Origin: Dolomedes plantarius
Lineage: Eukaryota; Arthropoda; Arachnida; Araneae; Dolomedidae
NCBI GenBank assembly: GCA_907164885.2
Contig: OU015491.1
Coordinates: 118,338,431 to 118,402,430, forward strand
DNA: 64,000 nt
Direction of reading: 5' to 3'
The notes under the pieces are model-generated. The model saw only the letters and a list, made by a program, of their open reading frames with translations, ran no database searches and was not told the origin of the DNA. Position numbers and translations under genes: made by a program. Within the stretch, counting starts at the first letter, position 1; every line of letters begins with the position of its first letter. Positions 45,793 through 57,547 of this stretch are shown here, in pieces.

Positions 45793-46592
45793 TTATTCTA
45801 AAATAAAGTAACTCCAGCTGCCGCCGCTGTCAAAAGCTTGTCACGCTATTTCCTCCGAAACCCCTGGGGGTATGAGGAGCAGCGGGGATATGGTCTCGAC
45901 CCTATGTTTCAAAAAATGAAACATAGGGTCGAGAGCAATATTAATGGATGTAGAAAAGTGGTTGGGATCAAAGTAAGACATGTCTCAACTTCGTCGGACT
46001 TTAAGTTTTTTTTTTACTTTATGTTTTGTGGGAATATATTGACTTTTTCATTTTCATATTACGATAACTCGCCAACAAATTATCGCAGAATTTTGATCTT
46101 TTTACAATCAAAGACTACAAACATTTCTCTTCCAAACTAAACGTCATTTGTTTAAAAATATTTAGAAACAGACTAATATTTTCATCAAAAAATGAAACAC
46201 AGTTTTTCAAGAAATATCGTCCCATATGTGGATGTAATATCGATGCTCCTCGAGTTTTTATCTTGGAAAGAAAATAGTTACATCATCAGGAGGCTGAAAG
46301 CTTTCTTATTCACATAAACCTCATTTCAAGTCTCTATCTTAAAATTTCGATTTGTAATTGAATTTTAAAGCTGATAATTCAACAGTGATGAAAAGCCCTT
46401 CGCTTAAGGGTGACAACAGTAAATGGATGGAAGCTGTTACATTGCCCGAGAATCACCACTGTGTATCTCTCTATTAGCCCTAACAGAGGAAAGATGTAAA
46501 AATAGTTTAAAAGAAACTAAAATGAAATTCAAAATTCTCCTTACCCACCCTTAAGCCTAGCGAGCGTAGCGAGCCTAGGGCGAAACCCCTAG
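45793..46592 (+). mobile_element. Helitron, same family, tandem unit 2
   Basis: It begins at TTATTCTAAAATAAAGTAAC, where the first bases are degenerate at the junction, and ends CGAGCCTAGGGCGAAACCCC followed by TAG|T. It contains an 18-bp perfect palindrome (45894-45934) that the other two copies lack. The open frame at 45838-46140 is not conserved and is not called. Confidence 0.7.
45894..45934. repeat. Perfect 18-bp inverted repeat, 5-nt loop
   Basis: TCTCGACCCTATGTTTCA, loop AAAAA, then the exact reverse complement. It lies in the second tandem Helitron where the sister copies have a single GGGTCGAGAGC-like arm. Confidence 0.9.
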
Positions 46593-47248
46593 TATATATA
46601 TATATATATAGTAAAAAAATAAACAAATAATGATCAGAAATGATATTCAAACATATCGATAGGCCTGTGAGATATTATGTGTAATAATAAAAAGGAATAA
46701 ATAAAAATAACAAATCTCAAATAAAAATGCACTTGGAGAATTCCATTGCATTTCTTTTTTCTTTCGTTTTAATATCGTAGATATATTTTTCGCGCAAAAG
46801 GAAGGAATTATTTCTTTGATTGCTTCATTTTATATTTTTAGTTCTAGTGTGTATTTATGGAATAGAAAAAAATTGAATATATTAATACGGATTTGATTGT
46901 TTTCCTTTTCAAGAAAAATAGACGTTATTCTATTAAATAGATTTTGAAACAATGTAGATTTCCCCAGTTATTTGATTTATATAATATACTTTTCAACAAT
47001 AAATGAATAATAACATTGAGAAGGAATATTTTATATTTTGAATCATTGTACCAGGTAAATCTTTTTATTTACACTATTTTATTAAATGGGGTTATTATAA
47101 AAAATTCGCTGTAAATATGATTTAAAGCTTTACAAATTGACAATATGGACAAATGACCCTCTTGGGATTGTAAATTGATTTACGTTTGGGATCTGTTCCT
47201 TTATTTCAATGCTTACTTAGCTGTATCAATTAGGGCGATACAGTAATT

Positions 47249-47300
47249 CTTATAGCATAAACTATAAGAGTAAGCAAAGACTTATAGTTTATGCTATAAG
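47249..47300. repeat. Perfect 20-bp inverted repeat, 12-nt loop
   Basis: CTTATAGCATAAACTATAAG and its exact reverse complement are separated by AGTAAGCAAAGA. Confidence 0.9.
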
Positions 47301-47327
47301 TGTTTGGGATATTGTTATTTGTTTTGT

Positions 47328-47375
47328 TTTCCATCGTTGACCCAAATCATGTCTGTCCGCGGGAAATATTGTATA
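47328..47375 (+). repeat. 48-bp direct repeat, copy 1
   Basis: TTTCCATCGTTGACCCAAAT and GGGAAATATTGTATA recur at about 48115-48162 with three or four substitutions. It may be a remnant of flanking repeats of a lost or unrecognised element. Confidence 0.6.
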
Positions 47376-48114
47376 ATTTTTCATCTATTAAAAATTATAT
47401 ACGTTATAAAAGTAGATGTTGAGCCAGATTTTCCAAATCAATCCACTAAAGGCATGATCTAGATTTATTGCTTTTGTATTTCTTAAAATAGAAAAATGCT
47501 GCAAAGAGGGTAAATGCTTTTTTTTTCATTTTTCACTTTTCTGTTCGGAAAACTTTTTTTAAAAAAATCAGAAGTTTGAGACGGAATTTCATTTAATAGC
47601 GTGAAATATCTCGAAGTGCTTCCTTTATTTTGCTTTCAGCTCCGAAAATTCCTCACTTTACATGACATCGTATTTTCGATGCCTAGAGTGTGTTCACATA
47701 TTTTAAGCAAAAATTTACTTTTCTTGGCGTAAATACGAAATAACTAAAGGTGCAATTTCAAAATAAAACTACTTTCTTATTCTGGAAATTTTATATTGGA
47801 ACTCTTTAGAGACCCACTTCTACTGAAAATGATTTTTTTCATCTATACGGAGGATACTTATTTTGTATAAAAAGACGTCTCTCATTCAATATTTATCTTC
47901 TAGATATTCGAAAAGATAAATATTAAAGTTGTTTTTGAGTGATTTCGCTTGATTGCTGAATTATATAAAGAGATGTTCTCTTTTCTGATAATATTTCAGG
48001 TTTTTTTTGCTTATTAGGTAAACATTTTGAAATTTGTAAAACCTAACTTTTACGGAAGGATCCAATTTAGATTTGGGAAATAAGGTAATTTTAATTAGAC
48101 TTGCATCCATCATT

Positions 48115-48162
48115 TTTTCCATCGTTGACCCAAATCAAGTCTGTACGAGGGAAATATTGTAT
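48115..48162 (+). repeat. 48-bp direct repeat, copy 2
   Basis: Second copy of 47328-47375, about 790 bp downstream in the same orientation. Confidence 0.6.
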
Positions 48163-48530
48163 AAAAAAACAGTATCGGAAAATATTAGCAATAAATGCTT
48201 AAGGAAAATTATATTCATTAAATAATTGAGAGATAATATTTGAGACTTGATAACTTAAACCTTTCAGTAAGCCTTAATTATACTAATAATTAGTGCTAGT
48301 AACATCTTAAAAATTGGCAAGAATTTTACTTTTATAATTGTATATATATACTTTTTCATTTAGATTTACATATTTCTATCTTGGGAACTTAAACATTATT
48401 AAAAGAATTTTAAAACAGTAATTTTCAATTTAAAAATTCTTGAATAGTTTGAATGTAGAAAAATTTATTCAGGACGCAATTTGCCGATATATTTAAATTC
48501 CTATGATTTTCTAAAGTTTTTTTAAAGGTA

Positions 48531-48674
48531 GGATTACGTTCCTCCATAACGATCCTCCGGAAATGAAAATTTCAGACGCAAAAACCGTCCGTCTGTCCGT
48601 CCTCGCGAGTTATAATTTTGGAGGCGCGCCAATCCCAGTCTATCGCTTGGACAACTTAAACAGAAAAGTACCAA
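48531..48674. repeat. Interspersed repeat R6, copy 2 (inverted)
   Basis: Reverse-orientation copy of 7871-8030, with GTTCCTCCATAACGATCCTC, GACGCAAAAACCGTC and the CTCGCGAGTTATAATTTTGG block. An open frame over it (48563-48775) is coincidental. Confidence 0.65.
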
Positions 48675-48683
48675 GATATATAT

Positions 48684-48724
<41 letters not shown>
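48673..48724. repeat. (TA)n microsatellite
   Basis: TA run adjoining repeat R6. Confidence 0.9.
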
Positions 48725-48729
<5 letters not shown>

Positions 48730-49494
48730 CAAAAGAGCTAGAAGAAATAAGATAAATGATAATAGAACATGTTGACACCAATAAGCGCTATGCAGCTCCA
48801 AAGAGTCAAACAATAATATATATTAAAGTTTTATATTTAAAAACATAAAAAGAAAAAGTCAAAAACCGTACAGCAGCAGTATGAACAATTGAAAAATCCC
48901 ACAGAAAGAATACTAATATGTAGATGTACCTAAGTGACCGGGGGGAGTTGTGACCACCCCTCTCCGATTAAACATGTTTATGTGCTATGGCAACACTCTC
49001 GGTGGTCTGGTACATCCCCTAATTATAAAGCAGTGTCTTTAGCCAAACTAACAGCAAGAAAATAAGAAGTTGAACAATCTAACTAAATTGTACAACACAA
49101 TAATGACAACAAAAAGACACTATAAATGAAAAAGAATACTTAAAAAGAATATAGCCCAGAATTACCTATTGAGTTGATAACCAACTATAACAAATAAAAT
49201 ATACAAAAGGAATGAAATAGAAAGCCGTTCAATATATCACTATGTAAATTTAAACATTTAAGCCTTATAACCAACACATATTAAAGTGATCACAAAAGAA
49301 AATGATTACACCAACACAGAATCTATACCTATACACTAGATCAATACAAAATACAAAACTAAATAGCTCAGGATAAATCCAAGTAACAATATATAAAAAT
49401 GTCTAAAAGTCTGCGAAATGGGATTGTATCGTGAAATGAATGAAACAATTAATTCACATATATATATATATATATATAATAATAAATATATATA

Positions 49495-49568
<74 letters not shown>

Positions 49569-50283
49569 ATTGATGCTAGTACTCGAAATAAAATCATGCA
49601 GTGGATCGAAACGAATTTTTTCTCAATTCTACTCCCTTTCATTTTAAAAGCAGAGTATTATGCTATACAGGCAAAATGGAATTTAACAAAACAGTGTAGG
49701 TAAATTGTTTTATTTTAAGAGAACACATTAAAATTTCATTTACGTTTATATATATTTTTCATGAAATTCTATCGAGAGGATTTCCTGTATTGTAGCGTTG
49801 AAATATTTCCTACTATTTCAATGGCTTTTCAAGTTTTAAGCGTTTTTAGCAATGTTGAAGTACTTCGTGGAAGCAATGTCTTACGGACATTTGTGTTTTT
49901 TAATAGATTTTAGATTGCTTCAAAAGAAGCATAGAATTTCAATGGTTTCATATTTAATACCTCTACATATCCTCGCTATGAATTTAAAAAGAAGTTTTGA
50001 AAATTAATGGAGTGAAATGTTTTACCTTCCAAAAATATTTATTAATATTTGGTTAAATTAAGCTTAGTCTTATTGTATATGATTACTTGAAAAATATTAT
50101 TATTTTCTCTTTCTTGAAGTTCTTTTTTTATAAATTTTGTGTATTTGATAATTGAAATATTTTATCTATTTAACAATTGAAGAAACATTTACTTCAAATA
50201 TTACGAACAAGGCAATTAATTAAACACTGGGTATTTACAAAATCGTCTCTTCTCATAGCTTCGTTATTTTTGTAGGAGGAACA
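48725..50283. other. Intergenic, nothing recognised
   Basis: AT-rich sequence containing the (TA)n tract at 49457-49566. No gene was seen. Confidence 0.4.
49457..49566. repeat. (TA)n-rich microsatellite
   Basis: About 110 bp of TA with ATAAT interruptions in the first half. Confidence 0.95.
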
Positions 50284-50291
50284 TAATAAGG

Positions 50292-50479
50292 ATTGGTTTT
50301 GTTTTGTTTGGAGCGCTACGGTCAACTTCTTGTTACGCGAAAGCTAATTATACCAGGACCTACAGTTTAAAGCGGATTCCGAACTGCTACAAACACTCAT
50401 GTCAACAGTGGGACTTGAACCCACAGGATCTGAACCGAATGCCAGCGCCCTAGCCATTCGGCCATCAACCTGGCCAACC
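50292..50479 (-). mobile_element. tRNA-derived SINE, family 1, second copy
   Basis: The minus strand aligns with 5886-6070 over its full length. It has the A box TGGCCGAATGG and a B box closer to consensus, GGGTTCAAGTCCC. The tail is AACAAAACAAAACC. An 8-bp target duplication, TAATAAGG, flanks it (50284-50291 and 50480-50487). Confidence 0.85.
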
Positions 50480-50487
50480 TAATAAGG

Positions 50488-52492
50488 GAATATTATATGT
50501 ATTATATAGGAGAATTATAGGATAATTAAAATTCCATCAGATGTCATCATAGTTGGTCTATGGGTTCTCAGAACTGCAGTTGGGGGAAAATAGCTGTGTT
50601 TTGTCAGTAATAAAGGGTTCCTCTTTGAGCCATGCTGTAGCAATATAGACATTTGATATGAACTTGGAGAGTTTGCACAACAGAACCACACAGCACCTTG
50701 AATACCACTCAAAAGCTGAGAATTGCACCTAGTTTGATATGAATTCATAAAGTAATTCATCAGACCTGTAAACATTAAATGAACTGGCCATAGTATCAAT
50801 CCCACCTGTTACTCCCAGGCTTGATGAAGAACTATTTTATTTAATTCGAAACTAGGGTCCATTCTTAAATGTTTTGATAGGTTTTAAGAAACTGGGAGTT
50901 TGTATTAAAGCTTATGTGTTTTTAACTCTTTGGAGGGATTTCACACTATGTGTCAATGCCTGAATTTCATGAAGGCTCTAAGATTGATCTATTGATAGCA
51001 TCTTTCATCGGACTATACCAAAATATCGCCACACTTAAAATAAATCGCCAAATATTCACAAAAGGGGAAGTATAGGGCTAGAAGTATTTTCAGTTATATT
51101 AACTGTGTATGTCTCAAGGACACCTGATTTATTCTGTCAATACTTCCGGGTGTACCATGTTGTTGTTGATAACACCCCCGTCTTTGTTGTTTTGATTTAT
51201 TAACAAACAAACAGTGTTTTGCACAGCATTAAATAATTTTAAACTGCCTGTATCGTGCGTTTTTAATTTAATTATTTATAAAAACGTAGCATGTATTATT
51301 AATAGTAATTATAAGGAATAAAAGTTAATTCTAGTAACGTTAAACAACATTTTACATTAGATATTAAGATAATCATAATGCATTTATTTTTAAATTCATT
51401 CATGACTTAATGTAGAGAAAGGTATTATATACATAACACTAATATTGTGGTAAATAAATATAAAATTTTGATTTGCAATTGAAGGATTTAAAAGGAATTA
51501 GTTTAAAATATGAAAATATGATATGTAATCAACTGATTTATACTAAATCAATTTAAGCATTCTTAATTAGGAATTTTACTCTTCAGAGGGTCAGAAAAAG
51601 GTAAATGATTAGGTTTAAAACAGCACTAAAATATAGTATTAAACATAACTGCATTCATGGGGAAAATTGTTGATTAGAAAAGAAATAATTGGAGAATTAA
51701 ATATGAGATAGGAAATGACAAAAATTCGTAGAATATACTGTATGTGATGCTGATGGGAACTTTTGGAGTCGTTGATTACGTCTAGCAAATTTCATGTTTT
51801 GACATTGCAAGAGCCATTTTCGTTCATTTTAACATTCAATTTAACGATAAAAGAGAATTAATTCTAAGAAAATTAATGCTAATTCCAGTATGAGGGACAG
51901 AGGTGATACATATAGCTAAAATGGGCAAACTAAGGGAGAAACACCGTAAAATTAGTTTAATTACCAGCTGAAATATTTTTCGTTGTAGAGGACCAGTATT
52001 TGGAGAGCTCGGTGTAAAGTAAACCAAATCCACTTTTTGACTATTTCGCACTAACATTACCATGATACAGTAAAAATATTATATTTTTATGTAATATTAT
52101 ATTTTTAATGTATGATAACTCGTCCTATAAATTTTAACAATAAGAAGACAACAGTTTTACGTACCACTGAAAAACAACTGATTTCCTTTCAGAGCTATAG
52201 TGGACTAAGTCCATTATCTGAGTTGTAAACAAAAACGTGCTTTAGTAAGTGTATTCTGTGATTTCACTTATTTCATTGCCCTGAACCTACCACACATTCA
52301 GTTTCGGAGAAACTATTTATATCATTTAGGAAATTGTCAGACTAATCTAAACAGAATATTTCATTGAGTGGATTAGAACAGAGCTCAAAGACATCATGTC
52401 CAAAGGATGGCAGTTTTTCAGTTAAAACCAGAGTATTTCACCATTTTATCAAAAGGAGAATGTAAGAGTTTACAAAACTTTTTTTTTCCTAG
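50488..52492. other. Intergenic; unrecognised 96-codon minus-strand frame
   Basis: A minus-strand frame at 50515-50805 (MGLILWPVHLMFTGLMNYFM...) is open with mixed composition but matches nothing I know. Another frame of the same DNA is about equally open, so I do not call it a gene. The rest is AT-rich and featureless. Confidence 0.3.
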
Positions 52493-52568
52493 TATATTGT
52501 GAATAAGTTGGATAAACTGTATAGAAGTCACTGTAAAAAGGAGGTTTTTGTAGTAATTGGTAGCAGAG
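52493..52568 (+). CDS. Candidate internal exon with strong splice sites
   Basis: A T-rich tract CTTTTTTTTTCCTAG precedes the segment and AGAG|GTAAGT follows it, both close to the consensus for acceptor and donor sites. The 76-bp segment is open in one frame and reads YIVNKLDKLYRSHCKKEVFV and then VIGSR. I do not recognise the protein. No neighbouring exons were identified with confidence, although the 33 codons just upstream (LKPEYFTILSKGECKSLQNF) are also open in another frame. A chance pair of splice-like motifs is quite possible. Confidence 0.25.
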
Positions 52569-52774
52569 GTAAGTCAACTTCAAACATAATTGATGATTCT
52601 GATGTCGTTGCCAACATCAAATATTTTCCTTGCTGCAAGTGTTACTACCCACAAAACGGTTGCAAGAACAAAAATGTCTGCATTCTAACCTAAAAATTAA
52701 AAAAACAAAATGTATGATCTATATGTTGTGAAACCTGCTGATGAAAACAAACAGTCATTGACAGAGAAATACTA

Positions 52775-54060
52775 CACTGCTTGACAATTGCTAAGGAACA
52801 ACTGGTTTTTCAAACTAGCGTTCCCGTCAGCAGACCAATCACATAAAAATGAAATGTAGAGGGCGTAATAGGGCAGAACCTGTTATCTGTATAAAAGGCA
52901 GTGCATGAAAACTCTTTATTAATTCGAAAGTTCATGCAGTGAGGTGTTTGACGAAATTAGCGCCGCAGGTTGTTGGAAGTTTTCTCTGGGAAAATCAGTG
53001 TGGTGTGGCAATAATTAAGTGCAAAATGTCTGCAGGACATCATTTGAGTGCATGCGATCGTGAACGAGCAGTTGGACGGCTCGAAGCAGGACAAATTGTC
53101 ACTTCTGTTGGCCAGAGTAATGGGAGTGGCAAAAAGTGTCATATCGCGATTAAAAAAGGCCGCTGTATGTGAAAATGCTCTGCGAAAGCATGCCGATGGT
53201 CGTGGAAGAAACACCACACCACAAGAGGATCGATATGTATCCTTAGTGGCGAGAAGGGACAGACATCTCACTCCTAGTCAGAAGGCTGCACACCTTGCAA
53301 CCGCTACCGGTAGAATTGTATCAGCCAGAACAATTTCTAGGCGATTAAATCAGGTTGGTTTGTATGCACGGAAGCCTGTTCAATGCATCTCACTTCAACC
53401 ACGCCATCCTAGAGAAAAATTCCGTTGGTGTAAGAAACATATTGGTTGGGGTCAGCTGGATTTGTCCAGAGTGATGTTCTCTGACGAATCCCGTTTCCCT
53501 ATGACAAGTGATTCTGGCCACCAGTTAGTGTGGAGAAAGAGGAGAACACGTTATGCCCCACAGAATGTTCAGGAACGTCATCGGTATGGCCAAGGCGTGT
53601 TGGTGTGGGCAGGCATTAGGCACAATCCCAAAACACGGCTTCACATCTTTGAGCAAGGTACTGTTACATCGCAGCGGTATTGCAGAGAGATTATTCTGGA
53701 TCATGTTCATCTTTTTAGGGGTGCGATAGGTCCAGATTTTCTGTTTATGGACGACAATGAGCGCCCACACGGGACCGCTAAAGTATCGGAAACACTAGAA
53801 AGTGGAAATATTGAACGTATGACATGGCTTGCTTACTCTCGTGACCTAAATCCTATAGAGCATGCATGGGATGCTCTTGGCAGACGTGCTTCTCAAACAA
53901 CTCGCCCTCCCCGAACCATGCAAGAACTGAAAATCGCCTTGAGAGAGAAGTGGGACAATATCTCCCCAAGGACTCCTCAATACTTTAGTAGACAGCATGT
54001 AAAACAGATGTACATTGTGCACTAGTAACAGATGTGCATTTTGCAAAAACTTTCAACTAA
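52775..54060 (+). mobile_element. Tc1-type transposon with decayed 3' end
   Basis: The left end CACTGCTTGACAATTGCTAA is preceded by TA (52773-52774), as in Tc1 elements. The expected inverted copy at the right was not found, so the right boundary is approximate. It contains a nearly full-length but frameshifted transposase gene. Confidence 0.8.
53026..54025 (+). pseudogene. Tc1-family DD34E transposase, frameshifted
   Basis: The start MSAGHHLSACDRERAVGRLE at 53026 is in one frame. An apparent one-base insertion near 53110 (GTTGGCCAGAG) moves the rest to the frame that continues ARVMGVAKSVISRLKKAA. The remaining ~300 codons are open, with catalytic motifs FSDESRF, MDDNERPH and SRDLNPIEH and 34 residues between the second Asp and the Glu. 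NERPH replaces the usual NARPH, and SRD replaces SPD. A second frameshift near 53960 (WDNISPRTP) spoils the last ~30 residues. A start at the ATG 53048 would lack only the extreme N terminus but would carry an altered first segment. Confidence 0.9.
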
Positions 54061-56260
54061 TCTTGAATGCCATAAAAGAAATATCTGCTTACGCAATTTT
54101 GGTTTACTGTTTCAGTGATTGCATTGGCTAAATGGGACGACATAGAAGAATGCAGGATTTTTGAGGAATCTTGTGTTTGCGAATATCGAAGAGAAAATAC
54201 ACAAACTCATAAATTTACATTCAGACTCTTGCACTGGATAAAATAGAAATATAGCAATAGCATGTGATGAAAGTATCTGCTTACATAAGTGTTTTAAATG
54301 ACAACAATCTCCCAAAGTATAAAGTGTCAGAGGGAAAGTGAACCAAGTCCAGCTTCCACTCATATTCTGTGGAGTGACTCAACGTTAGCTGTGTTTTGTA
54401 AGACAATATCAATAAATGTTTAGATAAATCACAGCACTACGCTACTGAAGCAGAAAATAAATGCAAAAGTCAATGGTTAACAAATTATAATCGTCCAACT
54501 TTGAGATCAATTTTCCCAGAACTGACCCTCAGGGATTCGGTTTACTTCAACTGATCACTTTATTTTATAGATTAACTGAAGAAACAGGTTTAATTTTTGT
54601 ACTGTGTATAGGTATTTAATTTAAAAAATCACTGAATGGAGTTTCCAATATGAAAATTAATAAACAGTCACAAGGATTAGAAAGCAAACTGTCATCAGTA
54701 AAACTATTAACGTCTGAGACCGTGATCAGCTATTTCCTTTTCTATAATTAGAATTACCTGTCGTAAAAATTAAATCATATTTCATTTTACTGAAGTCTGC
54801 TTTCGTTGAAAACTAAATTTGGATAACTAAGCCATCACTTAATGCCAAAAGTTAGCATCGGTGGTATAACATACATACTACTGTATCAAATCTGCCAATA
54901 TTGAAGCTATAACAGACACTGATGCTGCTTTCCAAAAGATATAAATGCACAAAAATAGCATTAAATTTTGACTTTTATACTGTGTGCATGGTTACCATCA
55001 TTTTGTATTACACAGTTATTATTGTTAAGTGGGAGATTTAAAAATGAAATATATTTTATAAATGGAATATGAGATATAAGGTATTTAATGCAGAGTAATT
55101 AAAATACATTGCTTAAAAACAAAAGAAGTTGCACTTTAAATATCCTCTTGGGATGCAGCATGAGATAAAAATTTCTTAATGTTACGAAAAGTCCTCGAGT
55201 ACTGCATTTTTAAATACTGCGCATTTTGTCCATTTCATTTTTCTTTTCAGATCAATTCATATAGTTTCCGTACAGATACTTATAACTTCGGCAGAATGCT
55301 ATATGAACAAGAAGTCAGTTTAAAATATTACACACGTTTGATTTATTTTACGATAAATCAAAATTTTTCTGAATTTTATACTCGCTAAATGTTTCGTTGT
55401 GATACAAAACAAAAACTTTTGTAAATGTTATAAATCATGCAATAAAAGGGGAAATTCACGTACTTGCAGTGGTTTGTTCAAATCCCTTCCTGTTATTTAG
55501 TTATACACCTTTCTAGGAGAACTTCGGAGTTTAATATATCAACACAAATTTTATCCTGAGTTCTGTTTGTGTTTTAGAAAGTTTCAAACATTCAATACTT
55601 TTCACCAGGCATTCCTTTATTTTGTTTGTGAAACTTAAAACTACTAAGTATAAGTGTCTATGAATTTCAGCGACTTCATTTTAAACCGGGACGGAATAAT
55701 ACTAAATCATGGTATATATTTAAAGAGACAAATTAAACTAACGTAGCTAGTTTTATCTTTCGTATTCATTTGGAAAGTATTTTGTTTTTAGTTTTAAAGA
55801 AAACTAAAAACAAAATACTTTGCCCTGCATGCATGTACATTTACAGCAGTCTGATTTATGTAAATATTTTAAATTTAAAATGTTAATTTCTGCAGGCTTC
55901 GAAATATAATTTTATGGCATTTACCTATATTATACATAAAATACGTCCCAGTATGTGCTGCTACAATGTGGCACTGGTATTTAATAGTAATATATGATAA
56001 ATTTATTATAGTACTACTTTTTTTTAAACTTCATCTGCTATACAGGTATTCACTTTAAATCTTTGCACCCACTTCACGAGAAAAAGTACTATTAAACTAC
56101 TAACGTGTTGTCAAAATCTGTAACGTTGATACTCCCCTTTTATACTCTAACATGAAAGTATAGAACAAGAAAAATACATATTGAAAGTCTATTCTAGGGT
56201 TGTTACTTTAATAGCCCTATGTTAAAAACGTAAAAACTGACAAAAATGTGGTCATAATAT
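54061..56260. other. Intergenic, no gene; one perfect palindrome
   Basis: AT-rich DNA with no recognised gene. The inverted repeat at 55774-55821 is listed separately. Confidence 0.4.
55774..55821. repeat. Perfect 22-bp inverted repeat, 4-nt loop
   Basis: The arms 55774-55795 (AAAGTATTTTG then TTTTTAGTTTT) and 55800-55821 are exact reverse complements around AAAG. Confidence 0.9.
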
Positions 56261-56558
56261 ATAAGGTTAGTTCAAATGAAAACCTTTTAGTAGTGCGCCA
56301 GTTGACACTAGAGTTGCGGGACGCAAATACTTTGGTGCAACTGTATGTCTGGGGAATTCACAGTGTTCTCAAATTTTCCACTGGGTTCATTTGTAAACGC
56401 ATGGCATTACGTTGAAAAGAGCTAGTGTACTTCAAAACCCATCCAAGTAGGATCAGCGAGCGGCATTTCAGGTTTCAACAACTGAAAGATGTAATGCAGT
56501 AGTGATTCGTTGGAGTGATGTTTGGGATGAGTTTAATTGTCATAGGGATATGACAATA
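56261..56558. other. Possible fragment of a TA-flanked DNA transposon
   Basis: TA followed by AGGTTAGTTCAAATGAAAAC near 56271 resembles a mariner-type terminus, and the following 280 bp are GC-richer than the surroundings. No transposase motif or partner end was found. The LINE at 56572 is inserted at its right side. Confidence 0.2.
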
Positions 56559-56571
56559 ATGTCAAGGCCAA

Positions 56572-57547
56572 TCAATCAATCAATTGAATGCCCGTCCAAC
56601 CGTTAAGGTATACGGGAAATCTGTTAACTAATCGTCCCGAGCGCAATTCTGCTCAACTGGGACACACTGGCTCAAGGACACTGGGGCCTTCAACCCCAGC
56701 CCCTAAGCCGAAGACCGTCTAATAATTTATTAACAAAATTGTTTTTAAAATTTAGCAGTTAGTGGCAACCAACAATCCTATGTTCACCTTTCCCTGTTTT
56801 TTTTTTCTTTTCCTTTTTCTTCCTATTATTTTTTGCTTACTTTACAGATTGCATTATAATGCTTACAATATCATTACACAATTATTACTATTTCACATTA
56901 TTTTTTCATAATTACATCAAATTTATATACATACATGTCAACATGACAATACAATTTAACCTAACAATTACGTAAATACACCCACATAAAAACAATTTAC
57001 TCTAATACATTCACATATGTACAATAATACAAATTTCAATTGATACCAACTAAAATATTTAAACTTGACTTTCTATTAAAACATAACAATACAATTTAAC
57101 TTAATTATTTGCACAATTATACATTTGTTTACACTATTGCCTATACACTAACTTTTATGTAATTTCTAAAACATTCCCAAATGTATAAACATTTTTGCAG
57201 CTACAGTGATTAAATAAAATTACCAATAGAATATATTGATTTTTTTCTACAAGCTTATATTATTAACCATTCTACTTCTTACATACATTTATTTACTTGC
57301 AATACTGTGTAACCTGCACCAAAAACTTGCACGTTATCTGCAAGCCTGCAACAGAAGAATACTGCTATGTGGCATGAGAGAAGGGGATACAAGTATCCAT
57401 AAGAATACCGACCACCTTCCTAATAAAACCTCTACAGTAAAAGTCGCAATAAAACTTATGTTTCGTCCATGTTCTAACATCCGCTGGCAATTTATTTCTT
57501 AGGTCCCTGAACTGCTGGCAGTCAAATAAACAGTGGTCTGACAAGTC
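56572..57547 (-). mobile_element. 5'-truncated non-LTR retrotransposon with 13-bp duplication
   Basis: The segment is bounded by a perfect 13-bp repeat, ATGTCAAGGCCAA, at 56559-56571 and 57548-57560. On the minus strand it begins inside a reading frame (57365-57547), continues through ~790 bp of 3' untranslated sequence, and ends in ATTGATTGATTGA. Truncation at the 5' end, a short repeated tail and a long direct duplication are the signature of target-primed reverse transcription. Confidence 0.8.
57365..57547 (-). pseudogene. C terminus of a LINE ORF2-type polyprotein
   Basis: Sixty codons and a stop: DLSDHCLFDCQQFRDLRNKL followed by PADVRTWTKHKFYCDFYCRG. The H-C-L-F-D-C..F..LR pattern is like the zinc-knuckle tail after the endonuclease/reverse transcriptase or RNase H region of jockey/R1-like LINE proteins. 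The catalytic domains lie upstream of the truncation and are absent. The clade is undetermined. Confidence 0.5.

Larger units (their letters stand above)
46593..48530. other. Intergenic with a palindrome and a repeated 48-mer
   Basis: A short (TA)n lies at the start. No coding sequence was recognised. See 47249-47300 and 47328-47375. Confidence 0.4.

Noticed and set aside
45838..46140. 100-codon frame in a Helitron
   Set aside because: It spans the private palindrome and is not conserved in the sister copies.
50515..50805. 96-codon minus-strand frame
   Set aside because: Composition is protein-like, but another frame is about as open, no splice or start context is convincing, and I recognise no family. 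Kept only as a note.
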